Below are positions 49,636 through 62,705 of a stretch of DNA of 64,000 bases, piece after piece. Source of the stretch: Eopsaltria australis (taxonomy: Eukaryota; Chordata; Aves; Passeriformes; Petroicidae); NCBI GenBank assembly GCA_034509425.1, contig JAVTVJ010000033.1, positions 1,798,001-1,862,000 of the forward strand, given 5' to 3'. The notes below the pieces were generated by a model. The model did not search any database. It was given only the letters and a program-made list of their open reading frames with translations, and was not told the origin of the DNA. Position 1 is the stretch's first letter, and each line of letters begins with the position of its first letter. A program made the translations under genes and the position numbers.

Positions 49636-52600
49636 TCACTTTTTCCTAAAACAAGTACTCAGCAAATCCTTCTAAAAATACAGTTTAAAATCTTGAGAAA
49701 TTTCAGACATGTTTTTTCTTTTGGGCATCATCGTACACAGGTCTTTTCTTTAGGGGCTGCTATTGTTTTTTAAAATAATGAAAAATGAGTGTTAATGCCT
49801 CTAGTTTCAGTAAAATTTTCCCAAAAGCAAACCACAGTCTACAAGACAAATTCTAAAATGCCTAATCCCAGCAGTCAGCTGTTTCACTTTCATTCAAGTG
49901 AAGCTGTGCTTCAATACACCACACAATTTGTATGGACTTTCCTGTCACTACTAAAATGCTCTATTATGCATTGTGACTCCCTGATGTGTCTAATTGTGTT
50001 ACATTGTCAGCTTTATGAAATCTACTGTAAAAAGCACTTTATTCTTCTGTCTTTTCTGTGATGTTGTGCAGTTCTTTCTTGAATTAAGTGTTTGCTAGTT
50101 TTCTATTAGATGTTTTCTACTTTAATTAGATGTTTGGAAGTCTTCTGGCTTGAAACTATGTATGCTATAATCAAGGAGCAATACTTGATTTTGATTTTTT
50201 TTCTGAAAAATATCAAGGTTGTGCTTGAGTAATTTGGGGAGACTGAGTATAGCTAAACTGTAGAAATGCAATATGATAATAGCTTCCAAACAGAAATGCT
50301 CAAGGCTCAAATCATTGTGAATTTAAAATGCTATGTCCAGATTCTTCTATTTTTTAAAAATAATTGTTCTCAAAGTAAACCTAATGTGAATATGTAACAG
50401 TGTACTTTACAAGCATTTATCTAAAAATTATATTTATGAATATAAATTTCCAAAGCTTAAATGGATTTGTTTTTTTTTTTTTATTTCTCCATATACTTAA
50501 GAAACCTACTTACATTCAATTATCTTAGGTTTAGTCATACTGTTTTTCAATTCTTTGAATTACTCAGTCCTCTGATAATACAGATTTTTTTCAGACTTTC
50601 CCAGACAGGTATTGTTTATATACTCTGAAGTATTTTTTAACTGCAACATGGAGAAGTCATAAAAAAGTGACTACTTTCTATTTTTTTTTCTTTAAAAATA
50701 ACCTTTATACCAATATGGACAGAAATGCCATTTTAAATCAGAAAATACCTATGGATTTAAAAAATATGAGAAGGCAGTACACATTAAAATCAACATAAGA
50801 CCATTGCTACATTTGAAAAAGATCTTTTATTTTAAACTTAATGTTTTATAGAAAAGAATAAGCTCAGATATTTTAAAGATGTATGGAAGAAAATTGTAGA
50901 AGAAAGCAGGAAGGAAAAGAAGACAGTGGCATTTAAAATATGAAACGTATTTTGCTACCAGCACACAGATTAATTGTGACAGGGACATCTAAATGTATCA
51001 TGAAGAGCTGCATGTAAAGAGCTGTACACAGAGAATCACTAACACTGCGTGAGGACATCTTCTGTTGATCCAACAAAACCCATGAAGAATGAAGAATATA
51101 TTTAATATGTAGTCTTCTGTCATGTCTCAGGATTGTAAACTCATGAGGTTTTTTTAACTCCCATAATAGTACATGTTGTTGTTTTCTAAGCCTAAACTCT
51201 TTTTGTCAGATAGTCGTTTCTAAAGGATTCTCACGTGTCTTGAAAAGTTTGTCATCTTTGGGTTTGTAAAAAGACAGTAGGTGTATAGATTCTGAATTTA
51301 AAATCAAAACAGTAAAGAAAGATCAACTTCAAATTAGTACTATTTTGAACTCATTTTAAAATCCTGAGTCTTTTGGTTTTGCATCATAATTTTGAATGTC
51401 CAGAGATAATAACATTTAATGCACTGTTTTATAAATTTACTAATTTGCGCTTTGACACAGTCTTTTGAAGAACTTTGTCACAAAACACAATACCTATGGA
51501 AATCTGACTCACTTCAAAGAATAAACAACCCTCTCACATTATAGAATGCAATTTAGATTACACTGAAACCCTCTTAAAATCAGAAGCCAGTTTCAACCTA
51601 AAATTGCCAAATTAGATGCACAGTCAAATCCACAGGAAGAAAGGCAGCTACAAGTTGTCTCTCGTATGACTCCTCTTTCAAAATGTAAGTATTAATTTAA
51701 AAGGCTTTGAAGCAGATTTTTAGTGGGATATTCTACATTTTAAAAAATTTTCTGCAGTGTTCTGGAAGTCCAAGCAAAGAATCTTATACCCTTCTCCTCA
51801 ACTGACTGCATCTTTATACCCTGTAGATTTGTTTTTCCGTGGGTTGTTTTAGAAAATTCTTTTGAGAGGCAAGAAGTGTTTTTGCAGCATTTCCAAGAAG
51901 GATAAGAGAAGCCTTTGTAACTCCCTACAAAAGATCACAGGGGAGCTGCTGTACACACAGGTTTAAATAATCTAGAAGAAAGGGCAGATAGGCACACAGA
52001 ATCTCTAATCAGTTAACATAAATCATCCATCTATTAGTTCTTATTCCAAGAAAAGGAATGGAGGGGTGGAACCACTCCTCTGATTTCTGGGCAGTGACAC
52101 GATGTAGGCAGTATGCCTTCCTTCCTCCTGAAGTTCTCCAGCGCAGGCAGGAAGTCCGGAGAACATGCCCTAGCAACAGCTTTGCAACAGGATTATAACT
52201 CCAGGCAATATACAAAAGAGATGTAGGGTATCTGAAAGACTTGTCTTTTGCACATGCATGGCCTTTGATCTGAGGGACTCTGCCTGTGTTTGAATTTGAG
52301 TTGAGGAGACCATTTTAACCCTTAAATACAGTATCACAAGAATGTTGTTTACTGAATTCCTCTGTTAATGACTGGTTGTTCTAAAATATCATAGAAATGC
52401 ATTTAGCAGTCTTACAGTATCAAGGAGGAATCTTGCCTTTCTCAAACAACACCATTGCTAAATTCTGGAATAATCTGTCACAATCACCTCACAGAGACCT
52501 TTCTCTTGTATAAATCCTCTAAGATTTTTGGGCAGATGGATGCAGTTTGACAAAGTATCAGATTCTCTTCAAAAAACATTTGAAAATAAATATATACATC

Positions 52601-55600
52601 AACATTTTTCACAAAGTATCATTAGAATTATCATTTAAATGTTTGCAGAGATGTCACAGAGACAAACCAATTTTATGGAAAGGCTAATTCTATCTCTGGC
52701 AAATTTATTTGTATCTAAATATTTTTATTGCCTGCAATACTCATTGTGCCAGTGATTCCTAAATACTTAGCCATATGTGATTTAAAATTATGCCCATCAT
52801 TGATTTTCCCTTTTCTCCTTTTGCAGAAAATAAAAATCAACAAAAATTAATGATATTTTTCAATCTTCACAGAGAAATAAGAGAGAAGAATCTACAGATG
52901 TTACTGACAGTTACCATGGTTATAAAATGTGTTTTCTTTCATCAAGCTCATTGTACATTTTCTAGTGTAAGACAACAAGAGATAATTTTCCTATATCTAT
53001 AGTGTCCACAGCTTGATAAAATAAGAAAGACAGTACATAATTAATAGTTTATGTTACACTCAGGACAGTATAAAATCCATTATATTCAAATGATTTTATG
53101 ACATATTCCAAATATTTAATATTCAGTATGATCATCCATCAAAAGGTTTATGTCAGATTAAAATAAAATATCAGTATAGACAGCAGATGAAGTTCTAAAG
53201 ATTAAGCACATGAAGAGAGAAGAGAAAAACAAAACAAAGCAAAAGCAGTGCAGGAAGCAACAATCATACAAATCATCTCCAGCCAATAAACTGTCAGCTT
53301 CTTTATCAAACTCAGTCTGAGAAGCTGAGGAATTAGCTTCAGGAATAGCTTTGTGTCATCATCATTTACCAGATAAATATCTATCTTTGTTTGAGCAAAC
53401 ACACTGCAAAATAACCAAATGAGATTCAAAAAAATCAGAAATAAAAAATACATATGTAATCCACACTATATTAAGGAAAACAAAACTCAGTTTACAAAAA
53501 AAAAATAAAAAAGAATCTTTTGGCCAGTTCCAGTAAGAATGTAATCAACTTAAACTGTTAGAAAAGTTCTGCACTGATCTCTGTTGCCCTTTAGTATTAT
53601 ATTTTTAGGCTGGTGTCAGAAATATTTTTGTATCAAAATATTTTTATCCATCTCTCAGTAGTAGATTAAGCACTATGTCAAAGAAAGTCACAAGAAGTTT
53701 ATATAGTATTGCCTGTCATCAATCTAATCCCTTCATATGGACTTCAGATTCTCATTCAAATCTCAAGTGTCTGCTTTCAGCATTGTTCGTCCGAATCTTT
53801 GTTCTTCTCTAAAGTGTCATTAAGTCACATTACAGACCCATCATTTCCATCTCTCTCTGCTGAGTATCTATCAGTATCCACATTTCACTCTTCCTCCAAT
53901 GCTTCTACTTGCCTTTCTACTTTCATTATCCTCATTGGAAACATCCATATTTTCACTTTCATCTTTTCCTTTAAGAAGCTGAAGGATGACAAAATTGTTT
54001 TCAAAGGGAGCTGGGTCAGAAGAATAAGACATTTCTGATGAGATTTTTATACCATGCAAAACACAGCAAAAAAGAAAACAAGAAGAGACAAACTAGACCT
54101 ATGTAAAACTAACTTTTCTTTTCTTTTGTAAAGAGTTTTCTAAAAAACCACAACTTTTTATGGACTCTAGTGAAGAGTTTGGGAAATATTTTGAAAATAT
54201 GTCTCTACAGTAACTCCATGGTTTCAGAGATAATTACATTGATTAAAAAACTTCTGGAACAGAGGCAGTATATTCCTATGTACCTCATTTAGCCCATTGT
54301 ATAGTACTTGATTTCACAAAGGGGTCTTGAAAAGATCTTACTAAAACTGAGTAATTTCTCCTTCCTATCAATAAGGCAAACAATTTTGTTCCTTTGTCAA
54401 AATGTGTTTGAAAAACTTGTCGATTTCTACCGCTACACTGAAAATGAAAGAGAAAAAGAAATCCTGCAAAGACTGAGTACATGAAGAAAAAAATGTCTTT
54501 TTTCATGAGTTTTATATAAACATGTTTTGTCAACTGTTTCACCAATTACAGCAGAGCTGTAAATCTACCAGCATGTGCTAGCTTTGAGAATCTCTTCATT
54601 TTGCTCACAGCATCCAAGTGTGGAACCAGAGATAATTCTTTCTTTCAATCACTTCTTATATCAAATAACATCTTTGCTATTTACAAAGTTAAAGAAATAA
54701 TCTGCTTTTCTTCACAGAAAGTAAAAAAATCTGATTTATATATATTAAAGGTAATATGCTGGAACTTTTTTAAAATGGAAAATCAATTAATTAAATCAAA
54801 AGCCTATACAATAAGTTTCCAAAGTCAAACCCACATATAGAGCTGGGGTATGTAAAAGTTTGTAAATAGGGTCTCTCAAATCAGACATGCTAACTACAAG
54901 ACCTGTCCTAGAGCAGTTAAGGTATCTGTAGTTCTAAGCCAAAGGTTGAGAAGCACGTTTATGGACTTCAAATGCGGACTTTTGGATTTGTGCACATTCT
55001 ATTTTAGATACCCTTTCTTTCTGTATCTGCCCCCAAATAGAAAATAGTTCAGCACTCCATTAGCTGCAGTGCAAGTTTGTCTTGATTTTCAAATGCTAAT
55101 GAGTGCCTTAAGATATAAACCCTTAGTCAAAAAACTACAAGTATTATATTACTTCAGACACTTGCCAGTTCAAAGAGATAGTATTCAGCATTCAATGTAT
55201 GAGGGAAAAAAATCGATATAGGACGTAATAAGTAGCACATATAGATTACATGTTTTGCATGTATAGGTAGTTGTCTCAAAGACAATGGACCCAAATCCCC
55301 AGGTCTCTTAAAGACATTTGAATTTTGATTACAGTATGCATATTTATGGTAATTCCCCTAATTCTCCACCTACTGCAGGATTAGGTTCTTGATTATCTAC
55401 ACAAAAATTTCTATACATTTGTATTTTCAGTCATTTTTAAGATGGTTATTGTCAAATATAGCACAGCTATTAGAAAATACACAGAAAAAAATTATACCAC
55501 CAGAACAGATTTCCAAGTTAAATAGGAGGGAGGAAAACTAATTGTAACTATATATAAATGGGATGCAGAAGAATGAAAGAACAGTCTTCCTGAAATCACA

Positions 55601-57794
55601 ACAACGGTCCATCTAATCTGTCCTGTGACCAGGAAAGATGCCCATGGGAAACTCTAAGAAAACAGGGCGAGAATAAGGCAATACTTCTCTCCCATAAATT
55701 GTCGAAAATGTTAGAAGCCTGATGTTTAGGAAGTTCCTAAGCAAAATATTGCATCTGCTTTGTGCATCTAATTGCTCCTGCAGAATTTTCCCCAGTTTTT
55801 TTTTTACTAACTCATATTCTGGAAAGCCAAACATCCTAGGAAAATGAACTCTATGGTTTGAATTTAAGTTTTATGAAAACCTTTTACTTAATTATGATTT
55901 TCCTGTACTCATGTATCTGTATCATTTCTCACTTCAGTCAACCATTTTGTACTCTGAACACTTCAAACCATCTTTTGTTGCTATTTTTGACATCTTTTCT
56001 AGGAAGAAGAAATCAGGACTGTGGGAACATTCAAAGGAAAGGTGTACTGTTGAATTAATCAGTGTTATAATTTGATTTTCTATTTCACTGTTTGTCTTGT
56101 TTTTGCAATTTCCAATTTTATTTTTGTTCTGCATTTGACAATCAGATACATAAAATAATCTGCTTAAAAAGCTTTATTTCTGTGACTTTATACCTGATTT
56201 AGTACCTACTCTTGTTTGTAAACTCAGAGTTTACTTTTCCTTTCAGATGCGTTATTTGGTATTTCTGAATCTTGAATTTCATCTGCCTTTTTATTGGATA
56301 CTTTATACTGTGAAATCTTACTGCAGATTCAGTCAATTTCAGTTTTGTTCAAGTTGAAGAGCTATATAACAGCACCAAATTTTAGGACCTTGCAATTCAC
56401 CCCCTATCCTGACTTGTATAAGAACATTTAAGGAACTTCAAAACCCAAAACTTTTGGTATATCTACATTAACCTTTCCCATTTTAGCAAGTAACCACTTA
56501 AATCTACCTTTTCATTTCCACCCTTTTACCTATTATTTGCCATGAAATTGCATCTTACTCATTGATAATTTTGTATCTTTATGAGCAGGTGGTGAAGGAT
56601 CTAGTTGATAGCTTCTTGAAAATACATGTGGGGGTTTCAAGCAGATAACACATACGTGTTTGTTAACATTTAAAGAGAAACTATAGATCTACGCCATTTG
56701 TGAATCACAGACTTCCTTATGCAAATATCCTATGTTTAGTCATAGTCTAATCCTTTAAAGTAAGTATATTATGTGTCTGTGGTTAATGTTATTTAACATA
56801 TTTCCTTCAACATTTGCCTGAAATAGCAGTCAGACATAAAAATCTTTAATTTCCCACATGCCTTTGGTGTCCTTTCAAAAATAGTCATTACATTAATTCA
56901 TTCATCTGATACTAAAGCCAATTTAAGCAGTAAGCTATCCATTACAAACAAGATCAGCAATCTCATATTTGATTTTATTTAAAGCTCTTGGGCAAAAGTA
57001 ATTTTGTCCTGACAATACATAGCTATTAATTTGTCATAAAACATTTTTGAGACTGTTCCTTAGACTTGACACCCATAAAGAAAAAACTTCTTTAATGGAC
57101 ATCACTGTTAATACCAATGCAGAGAATTCTTTTATCTTTTATGCAGGGCCTTATCATCTTCTGACATTATTCCTTTTACACATCAATTTTATGTTGCTTA
57201 TACAAATTTTGTTTTTTGTTTCTGCTTCTGATATATTAAAAAATGAAATATATTATTCATTTTTATGCTTCTAGCTAATTGCTCCACAAGATCTTTTTTG
57301 GCCTGCTTTATTGTGTACTTAAGTTAATGTTGCCAAAATCTAGAATGCCTCCTTTCATCATTCGGACACACTTTCTGCTTTTAAATTTTAATGACTTCTT
57401 CAGCCTTCTTGAAACGAAACCATTGGCAGTGAGGAACGCAAGAGTCATAGGACCAGGAACCAAACAGACAAGAGGGGCTTGAACCTAGCTGAGCAGAAAG
57501 GGTAGAAACTGATCTTTTGATCTCTTGCTCAAGAAGTGCTCTGCTTTTCTCTTCTGATGATCTAATGTAAAATGCATGCACTCTGACAGAAGCAGGATCT
57601 AGGACCTCAGTCTGTCGTCAACCAGGGGAGGGCAGGGCTGATTTCCTAGCCTTCTATTTTCTACATGGCCTAATGACTTAGCAAGGTGACCTCTGTATTT
57701 CACAAATGTCTGGGACCATTATTGATTTCTGGCAGAGAGACATAACTGAGACAGAGAATGAGACTTCACTCAAAACTCACATTTCTGAGTGCAC
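49636..57794. other. AT-rich non-coding DNA between two solo LTRs
   Basis: About 8.2 kb without recognisable gag, pol, env or cellular coding sequence. Contents include a T run at 50469-50482, the old repeat-like segment at 55600-55770, and several very AT-rich patches. A 109-codon plus frame at 53709-54038 is Ser/Phe/Ile-rich with no recognisable domain and is probably chance. Confidence 0.5.
55600..55770 (+). repeat. Old amniote interspersed-repeat-like segment
   Basis: 'acggtccatctaatctgtcc', 'gatgcccatgggaaactc', 'agaaaacagggcgagaataa' and 'caatacttctctcccataa' occur in the order of a repeat common in sauropsid genomes (ggtccatctagcccagtatcctgtc ... cagatgcccaaggaa ... acagggcaagtat ... 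atacttctcccataa). I recall the pattern but not its formal family name. It is presumably a LINE 3' end or SINE of great age. A 73-codon minus-strand frame over it is incidental. Confidence 0.42.
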
Positions 57795-58356
57795 TGGTTT
57801 TGCCAAGGATAATAGTCTTCATGGAAGTTTGTATCCTGCAGTGTTTTGGATTTGTGACTAAAACAGTGTTGATAACACAGGAATGTTTTAGCTATCATTG
57901 AACAGGGCTTACACAGTCTCAAGGCTTTTTCTGCTTCTCACTCCACCCCACCATCAAGGAGGCTGGATGTGCACAAGGAGTTGGGAGGGGACACAGCTGG
58001 GACAGCTGATTCCAACAGTCAAAAGGATATTTAATACTATATAACTTCATGTTCATCAATATAAGCTGGGGGAAGAATGACAAAAAGGGGGTATTCAGAG
58101 TGATGGCATTTGTCTTCCCAAGTCACTGTTAGGCACCCTGCTTGACGATGGAGCCCTGCTTTCCAGGATATGTCTGAGCACCTACCTGCCATGGGAAGCA
58201 GTGAATTAACTCCTTGCTTTGCTTTGCTTTGCTTCTGTGGGCAGCTTTTGCTTTACCTAGTAAACTGTCTTTACACAATTTTTATTATTATAGCCCTTCC
58301 AAATCTCTCCCCATCCCACTGTGGAGAGTGGAGGCTGAGCAGCATTAAACCTCAAC
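57795..58356 (+). mobile_element. Solo LTR, avian ERVL-type, copy C
   Basis: Starts 'tggttttgccaagg' and ends 'cattaaacctcaaca'. It shares with copies A and B the blocks 'gtgttttggatttgtgac', 'agtgttgataacacag', 'acagggcttacacag', 'gtgcacaaggagttggg', 'gtgatggcatttgtcttccc', 'gatggagccctgctttcc' and 'ccttgctttgctttgcttt'. The polyadenylation signal has decayed to AGTAAA at 58259-58264. The flanks read tgcac before and tgcaa after, so an imperfect short target duplication is possible. It is a solo LTR with no internal retroviral sequence attached. Confidence 0.84.
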
Positions 58357-60060
58357 ATGCAACAAAAGTTCTGTAAGCACAGGGCAGGTCCAAATTTGAA
58401 TCCAAATATAAAATTAAAGACAGGGACATCTCTAAAACAAAAAGTTGTGGTTTGCTTCCCCATGGCAAGCAGTAAATGAAGTGAAATGGCCTCAGTTCAC
58501 CTCCCATTTATCGCTTTGATTTTTAGCTTTGCATCTTTCTGATGCATATCTTTTTTCCACCTATTTTAAAAAAAAACTATGCAAAAGTCTTTCCTGTGTT
58601 TTAAATCTACCACTCTCCAGAAAGCAAAATGCTAGAATTAATATATTGTCACTCCTGCAGTAAACATTCATGTTCCTGTATTGGTGTTTCAGTTTGAATC
58701 AAGAGTAATTTTTAAACAAATTTCCCCATTGTTCCCTCTAATCACACTTTGTATCACAGCATGCAGCAGTCTCAGCACACACAAACCAAGTTTCTTTTAC
58801 ATTGAAAATAAGCTGAGGCTTTCAATGAGGTACAAATGAGCCTTCAAATATTCATGCATCAGGCTGCTCTGAGTTAGAAACTTCGTAAAATGTGTATTGA
58901 ATAAGCATCACGTCTTCAGACCAAGTGTTTTGCTGTCTTTATCCTTGCCTTGTGGTCCAGACTTTTTATTCATGCAGATGGAAGGTAATAAGGAATTGGT
59001 ACTAACGAGTCCCTGAGTAGCAAACTTCCCTTTCTGACAAAACAAGTCAAAAAGCTTAACCATGAGGGACTCAGAAACATTGAAAAGATTAGGCAAAGTT
59101 TTATTACATAATACTTCTTTTTAAAATGTATATACAAAATAAAGCTGTCGTGACATACTACACTGATAAGTCTACACAGCATGATTAGATCAACATTTTT
59201 GTCGATGACTGCTTATGGCTCAATGTTGTATAATTCTGTATCCCCCTGGGCATTCAAATAAAAAGACAAAAGCATAAAATCCCTAAATTCAAAATAACAT
59301 GATTGTACATTGTTCTGATATATGTACTTTATGCCAAAGGAAACAGTTTATTTTCAATTACATTTTAAAATGTATATAAAAACAATTGACAGTAATATAT
59401 AATACGTTCCAAGGCTTGCAACATCAACCAAAAATATATCTCAGTATTTAAATTCTATAAAAAGCATGCAACTAATCTGGTCTTTTTTATATTATGGTTT
59501 TTAGTGATCTTTTACTATTTGCAAATCTTTGACTTTTTAATAAACAGAATATTATTGCTGCTTGCCATCAAAGTAGCTGAGATTTTCTAAGCTTTCCTTG
59601 TCAGGATCATGCAAGTTATGTAACCAATAAAGTACATTTATCTATGCTGAGAATATCAGACTAAACCTTTTCATATTTTATAAGGAATTGTTATTTTTCA
59701 ATAAAAGCTACTTGCCTAAAATTACTTCAGAACATAAGTAGTTCTAATATTTACCTTTCAAACCATGCAGTTTTCTAAACAGTTTTCTTCTTCAATTAAT
59801 AAACACTGTCAAAAATCTGTGCTGTTTGTTAGCCTGCTACAACATCTGCACAGTTATTCAGAAACACACAGTCTTCCCTTCCTGAAAATGTTTCACACGG
59901 TCTACCAAACAGTGCAACTTACTTTTATAAAGTGTCCCTAATGGGAAAATCCTAAGCACAATACAAATAAAACCAAGCAATAAATATTTAAAAGAATAAA
60001 TGAAACACAGTATTAAATCTGCCTTAACAACTTGATAGTGATTTTCAAAAATCAAAAATT
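58357..60060. other. AT-rich non-coding DNA
   Basis: No gene or repeat recognised. Two related AT-rich phrases, 'ttttaaaatgtatata', occur near 59121 and 59364; these are too short to interpret. Confidence 0.55.
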
Positions 60061-60950
60061 ATAGAATCATAGAATCATGGAATCAGAATGGCTTGGGCTA
60101 GGAGGAGCCCTAAAGAACATCTAGTTGCAAACTCCCTGCCAGGGATAGGTACACCTTTCACTAGACTGTCCAATCTGGCCTCCAGGCGCTGGACATCGAC
60201 AACTTTTCTGGGAAACCTGTTCCAGTGCTTCACCACCTTTACAGTAAAGAATTTCTTCCTAATGCCTAATCTAATCTGCCCTTTTTCAATCTGAAGCCAT
60301 TCCCCACTGTCCTTTCACTGCATGCTCTTGTAAGTAGTGTCTCTCCATCTTTCTCATAGGCTCCCTTCAGGTACTGGAAGGCCACAATCACGTCAGCTGG
60401 AAGCCTTCTCTTTTCCAGGCTGAACAATCCCAGTTGTCTCAGCCTTTCCTCACAGGACAGCTGTTCCATCCCTCTGATCATCTTGGTGTCCATCATTTGG
60501 ACTCACTCCAACAGGTCCATGTCCTTTCTGTTCTGCAGACCCCAAGGCTGGATGCAGCACTCCAGGTGGGGTCTCACCAGAGTGGAGTAGAGGAGCAGAA
60601 TTCTCTCCCTCTCCCTGCTGACCATGCTGGTTTTGCTGCAGCCCAGGACATGTTTGTCTTTCTGGGCTGAGTGCACATTCCTGGGTCATGTCCAGCCCCT
60701 CATCCAGCAGTGTCCCCCAGTCCTTCTCAGCAGGGCTGCTCTTGTTCTGTTCATCCTCCAGCCCTTATTGACATACAACCCAAGTGCAGCACCTTGCACA
60801 CTTCATAAAATTCCCATACACCCACTTCTTGTGTTTGTTCAGGTCCCTCTGGATGGCATCCTGTCCTTCAGGTGCGTCAACAGCACTACTCCTCTTGGGG
60901 TCATCCACAGATGATACATCCCAGAGTCCTGAGGAAATTCATTAACGTAG
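60061..60950 (-). mobile_element. CR1 LINE, 3' third of ORF2 and 3' UTR
   Basis: The clearest CR1 in the window. Its 3' tail 'atagaatcatagaatcatgg' opens the segment at 60061. Reading the minus strand from 60950 to 60061, a decayed box corresponding to the polymerase F/Y-ADD region near 60910 is followed by 'DAIQRDL' near 60860. 'TKMIRGMEQLSCEERLRQLG' then 'LFSLEKRRLPADVIVAFQYL' follow at 60485-60370, then 'NGFRLKKGRLD' near 60290. Frames shift several times, so it cannot make reverse transcriptase. It matches family phrases closely and is thus younger than the copies at 18.3 and 39.2 kb. An opposite-facing piece of the same element abuts its 5' end (next entry). Confidence 0.9.
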
Positions 60951-60954
60951 TTAC

Positions 60955-61112
60955 CAAGTCACTCCCTATGCTATTTGAAAAGTCATGGCACAGGAGACAT
61001 TCTTGTTGACTTGTCATTTATCTCGTCTTCTGTCTTCTGTAAAGTCTTTGACAGGATCCCTCATAACATCCTTCTCCCCAGACTGGGTGGGTGGACTGTT
61101 AGATAGGTACAC
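60955..61112 (+). mobile_element. Inverted CR1 ORF2 piece at the 5' end of the 60-kb CR1
   Basis: Plus-strand CR1 sense sequence. 'ctatttgaaaagtcatggca' (60970-60989) and 'tgtaaagtctttgacaggat', 'cctcataacatccttctcc', 'gggtgggtggactgttag' (61037-61100) match the reverse-transcriptase region that encodes the 'KAFDTVPHNILL' neighbourhood. This lies upstream, in the protein, of the part present at 60061-60950, and it faces the opposite way. A 5' inversion made during target-primed reverse transcription explains the geometry. An independent nested CR1 is the alternative. Internal bases between the two phrases are missing. Confidence 0.7.
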
Positions 61113-62705
61113 CTAGATAGCATTCATATCAAACAGGAAAAGAACATGGAAACAATTTGTCAGGTAACAATTTAAAATTTTTAATTTCTTGCTTTAGACC
61201 TGATCAGAAAAAAACCCAGCCTTAATTTAATCCTGAATTTTTTAACAGTTGGGACAGTAAAAACATGGCTAAAATTGTACAATCAAGACTTCTAATAGAA
61301 GTTCAATATCACCAAGGTCATAGTCATTATCTGAGGAAGTTAAAAGAGCTGCCATTTGCTGATATGAGCACAGATTATACCTAAGATATCTGTGTCGAAG
61401 AACCAATCAATAGCAACTCAGTTTTATCTTTCCTAAGTTCAAGACATATTGTTGACATGCGTGCTTGAATAGCACAAAAAATACACAAATCATCAAGCAG
61501 CCTCCCAGGACTGCAAAGACTGGAACAAATGTTCTGGTGAGCTATCAGCACACATATGGCACACCAGGCCATAACAGTGAATGGAAGTAGAACAAGCAAA
61601 TATAAAGCAAAAGAGAATCCTGAAGAGATGGTGAGAGTTGTTTTAAAAATTAGTAGGGATTAGTTGAAATAATTATTCTTTAAAGCAACAAACAGACTTT
61701 TCCAGAAGGAAAATCTAAATCAGGCCATGTTAACAAAATAAAATTAAAATATTGTGATCCATAGTATGGTAATCAAAAGAAAATATTTCTTTAAAAAAAA
61801 AAAATCTTACCTCAAAAGGAAATCTACATTTCATTTTCAATTCAGAAAAATACCAGGTTGATGAAAATCTTGAACATTATAACTATAAAAGGTTAAATCC
61901 TTAAAATGAGGATATTCTGCACAGATCTTCTTTTATGTTTTAACAATCTTTATTTAAAGGCTTGAAGAATAAGATCTAGAATAAGAATCTAGATCCTCTA
62001 GATTTGTATTAAAAACTTTAATGCTGAAATTCTATGGCCTTCGCTATAGAGGTGAGATTACTCAGTAATTGTTTCCCTCCTTTGGCTTTGAACTTGATGA
62101 AATAAAACTAAGATAGATGCACTAGGTAAAAAAAATACAATCAATTAATAAACAATAAAATTCTTTCCTTTAGCAGAATGTTCTAACTACTGTAACCTAT
62201 AGTTTTGTAAGCATCTGGCTTCCAGCATATCGAATTTTACAGTCCAGTCTTAGAACTAATAAGAAGGGTTGTTATGAAATGCTAACAGGATTTAGAACTT
62301 GTTCAGACCTTTCATGCAGTGAGGATCGAGTCTGGACTTCCTAAAAATCATTTCCTTTCAGAAATTGGAGAAGGGTAGCAGCACTTAGCAGAGCTGCTCA
62401 GGACTGTTGTTTATAAAACTTACATCTAAAGTTGCTGTGATCATAACTCAGCTGTGTGATACCTTGCCTGAGAATCAGATGTGATGCTGACTGTGTCACC
62501 TTGTTTAGGACTGCTTATGGACATTGCCTCACCCTAAATGCTTTACATTATGAACTTCTTAGATCCATATAAACCTTACATTGCATTTTTGGGTGATATT
62601 CTTAAGCCTTTTTCTTGCAGTAGTTCCCTATATGGAAACCATTAAATCCCTGAAGAAAAATGGTCGAAGTGCTGGTCAATGGCTGCATCTAAAGAAAAGC
62701 TATGA
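61113..62705. other. AT-rich non-coding DNA
   Basis: No gene or repeat recognised. Contains A runs near 61795 and direct repetition of 'ctagatcctctagat'-like bases near 61975-62000. Short frames only. Confidence 0.55.

Noticed and set aside
53709..54038. 109-codon plus-strand Ser/Phe/Ile-rich frame
   Set aside because: No family resemblance; composition follows T/C-rich local sequence.
49042..58356. Two same-strand LTRs about 8.7 kb apart as the ends of one provirus
   Set aside because: The spacing would fit a provirus, but the interval has no recognisable retroviral coding sequence, no primer-binding site after copy B and no polypurine tract before copy C, and the two LTRs differ substantially.
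60434..60914. Plus-strand open frames over the CR1
   Set aside because: They are antisense shadows of the CR1 ORF2 3' region.
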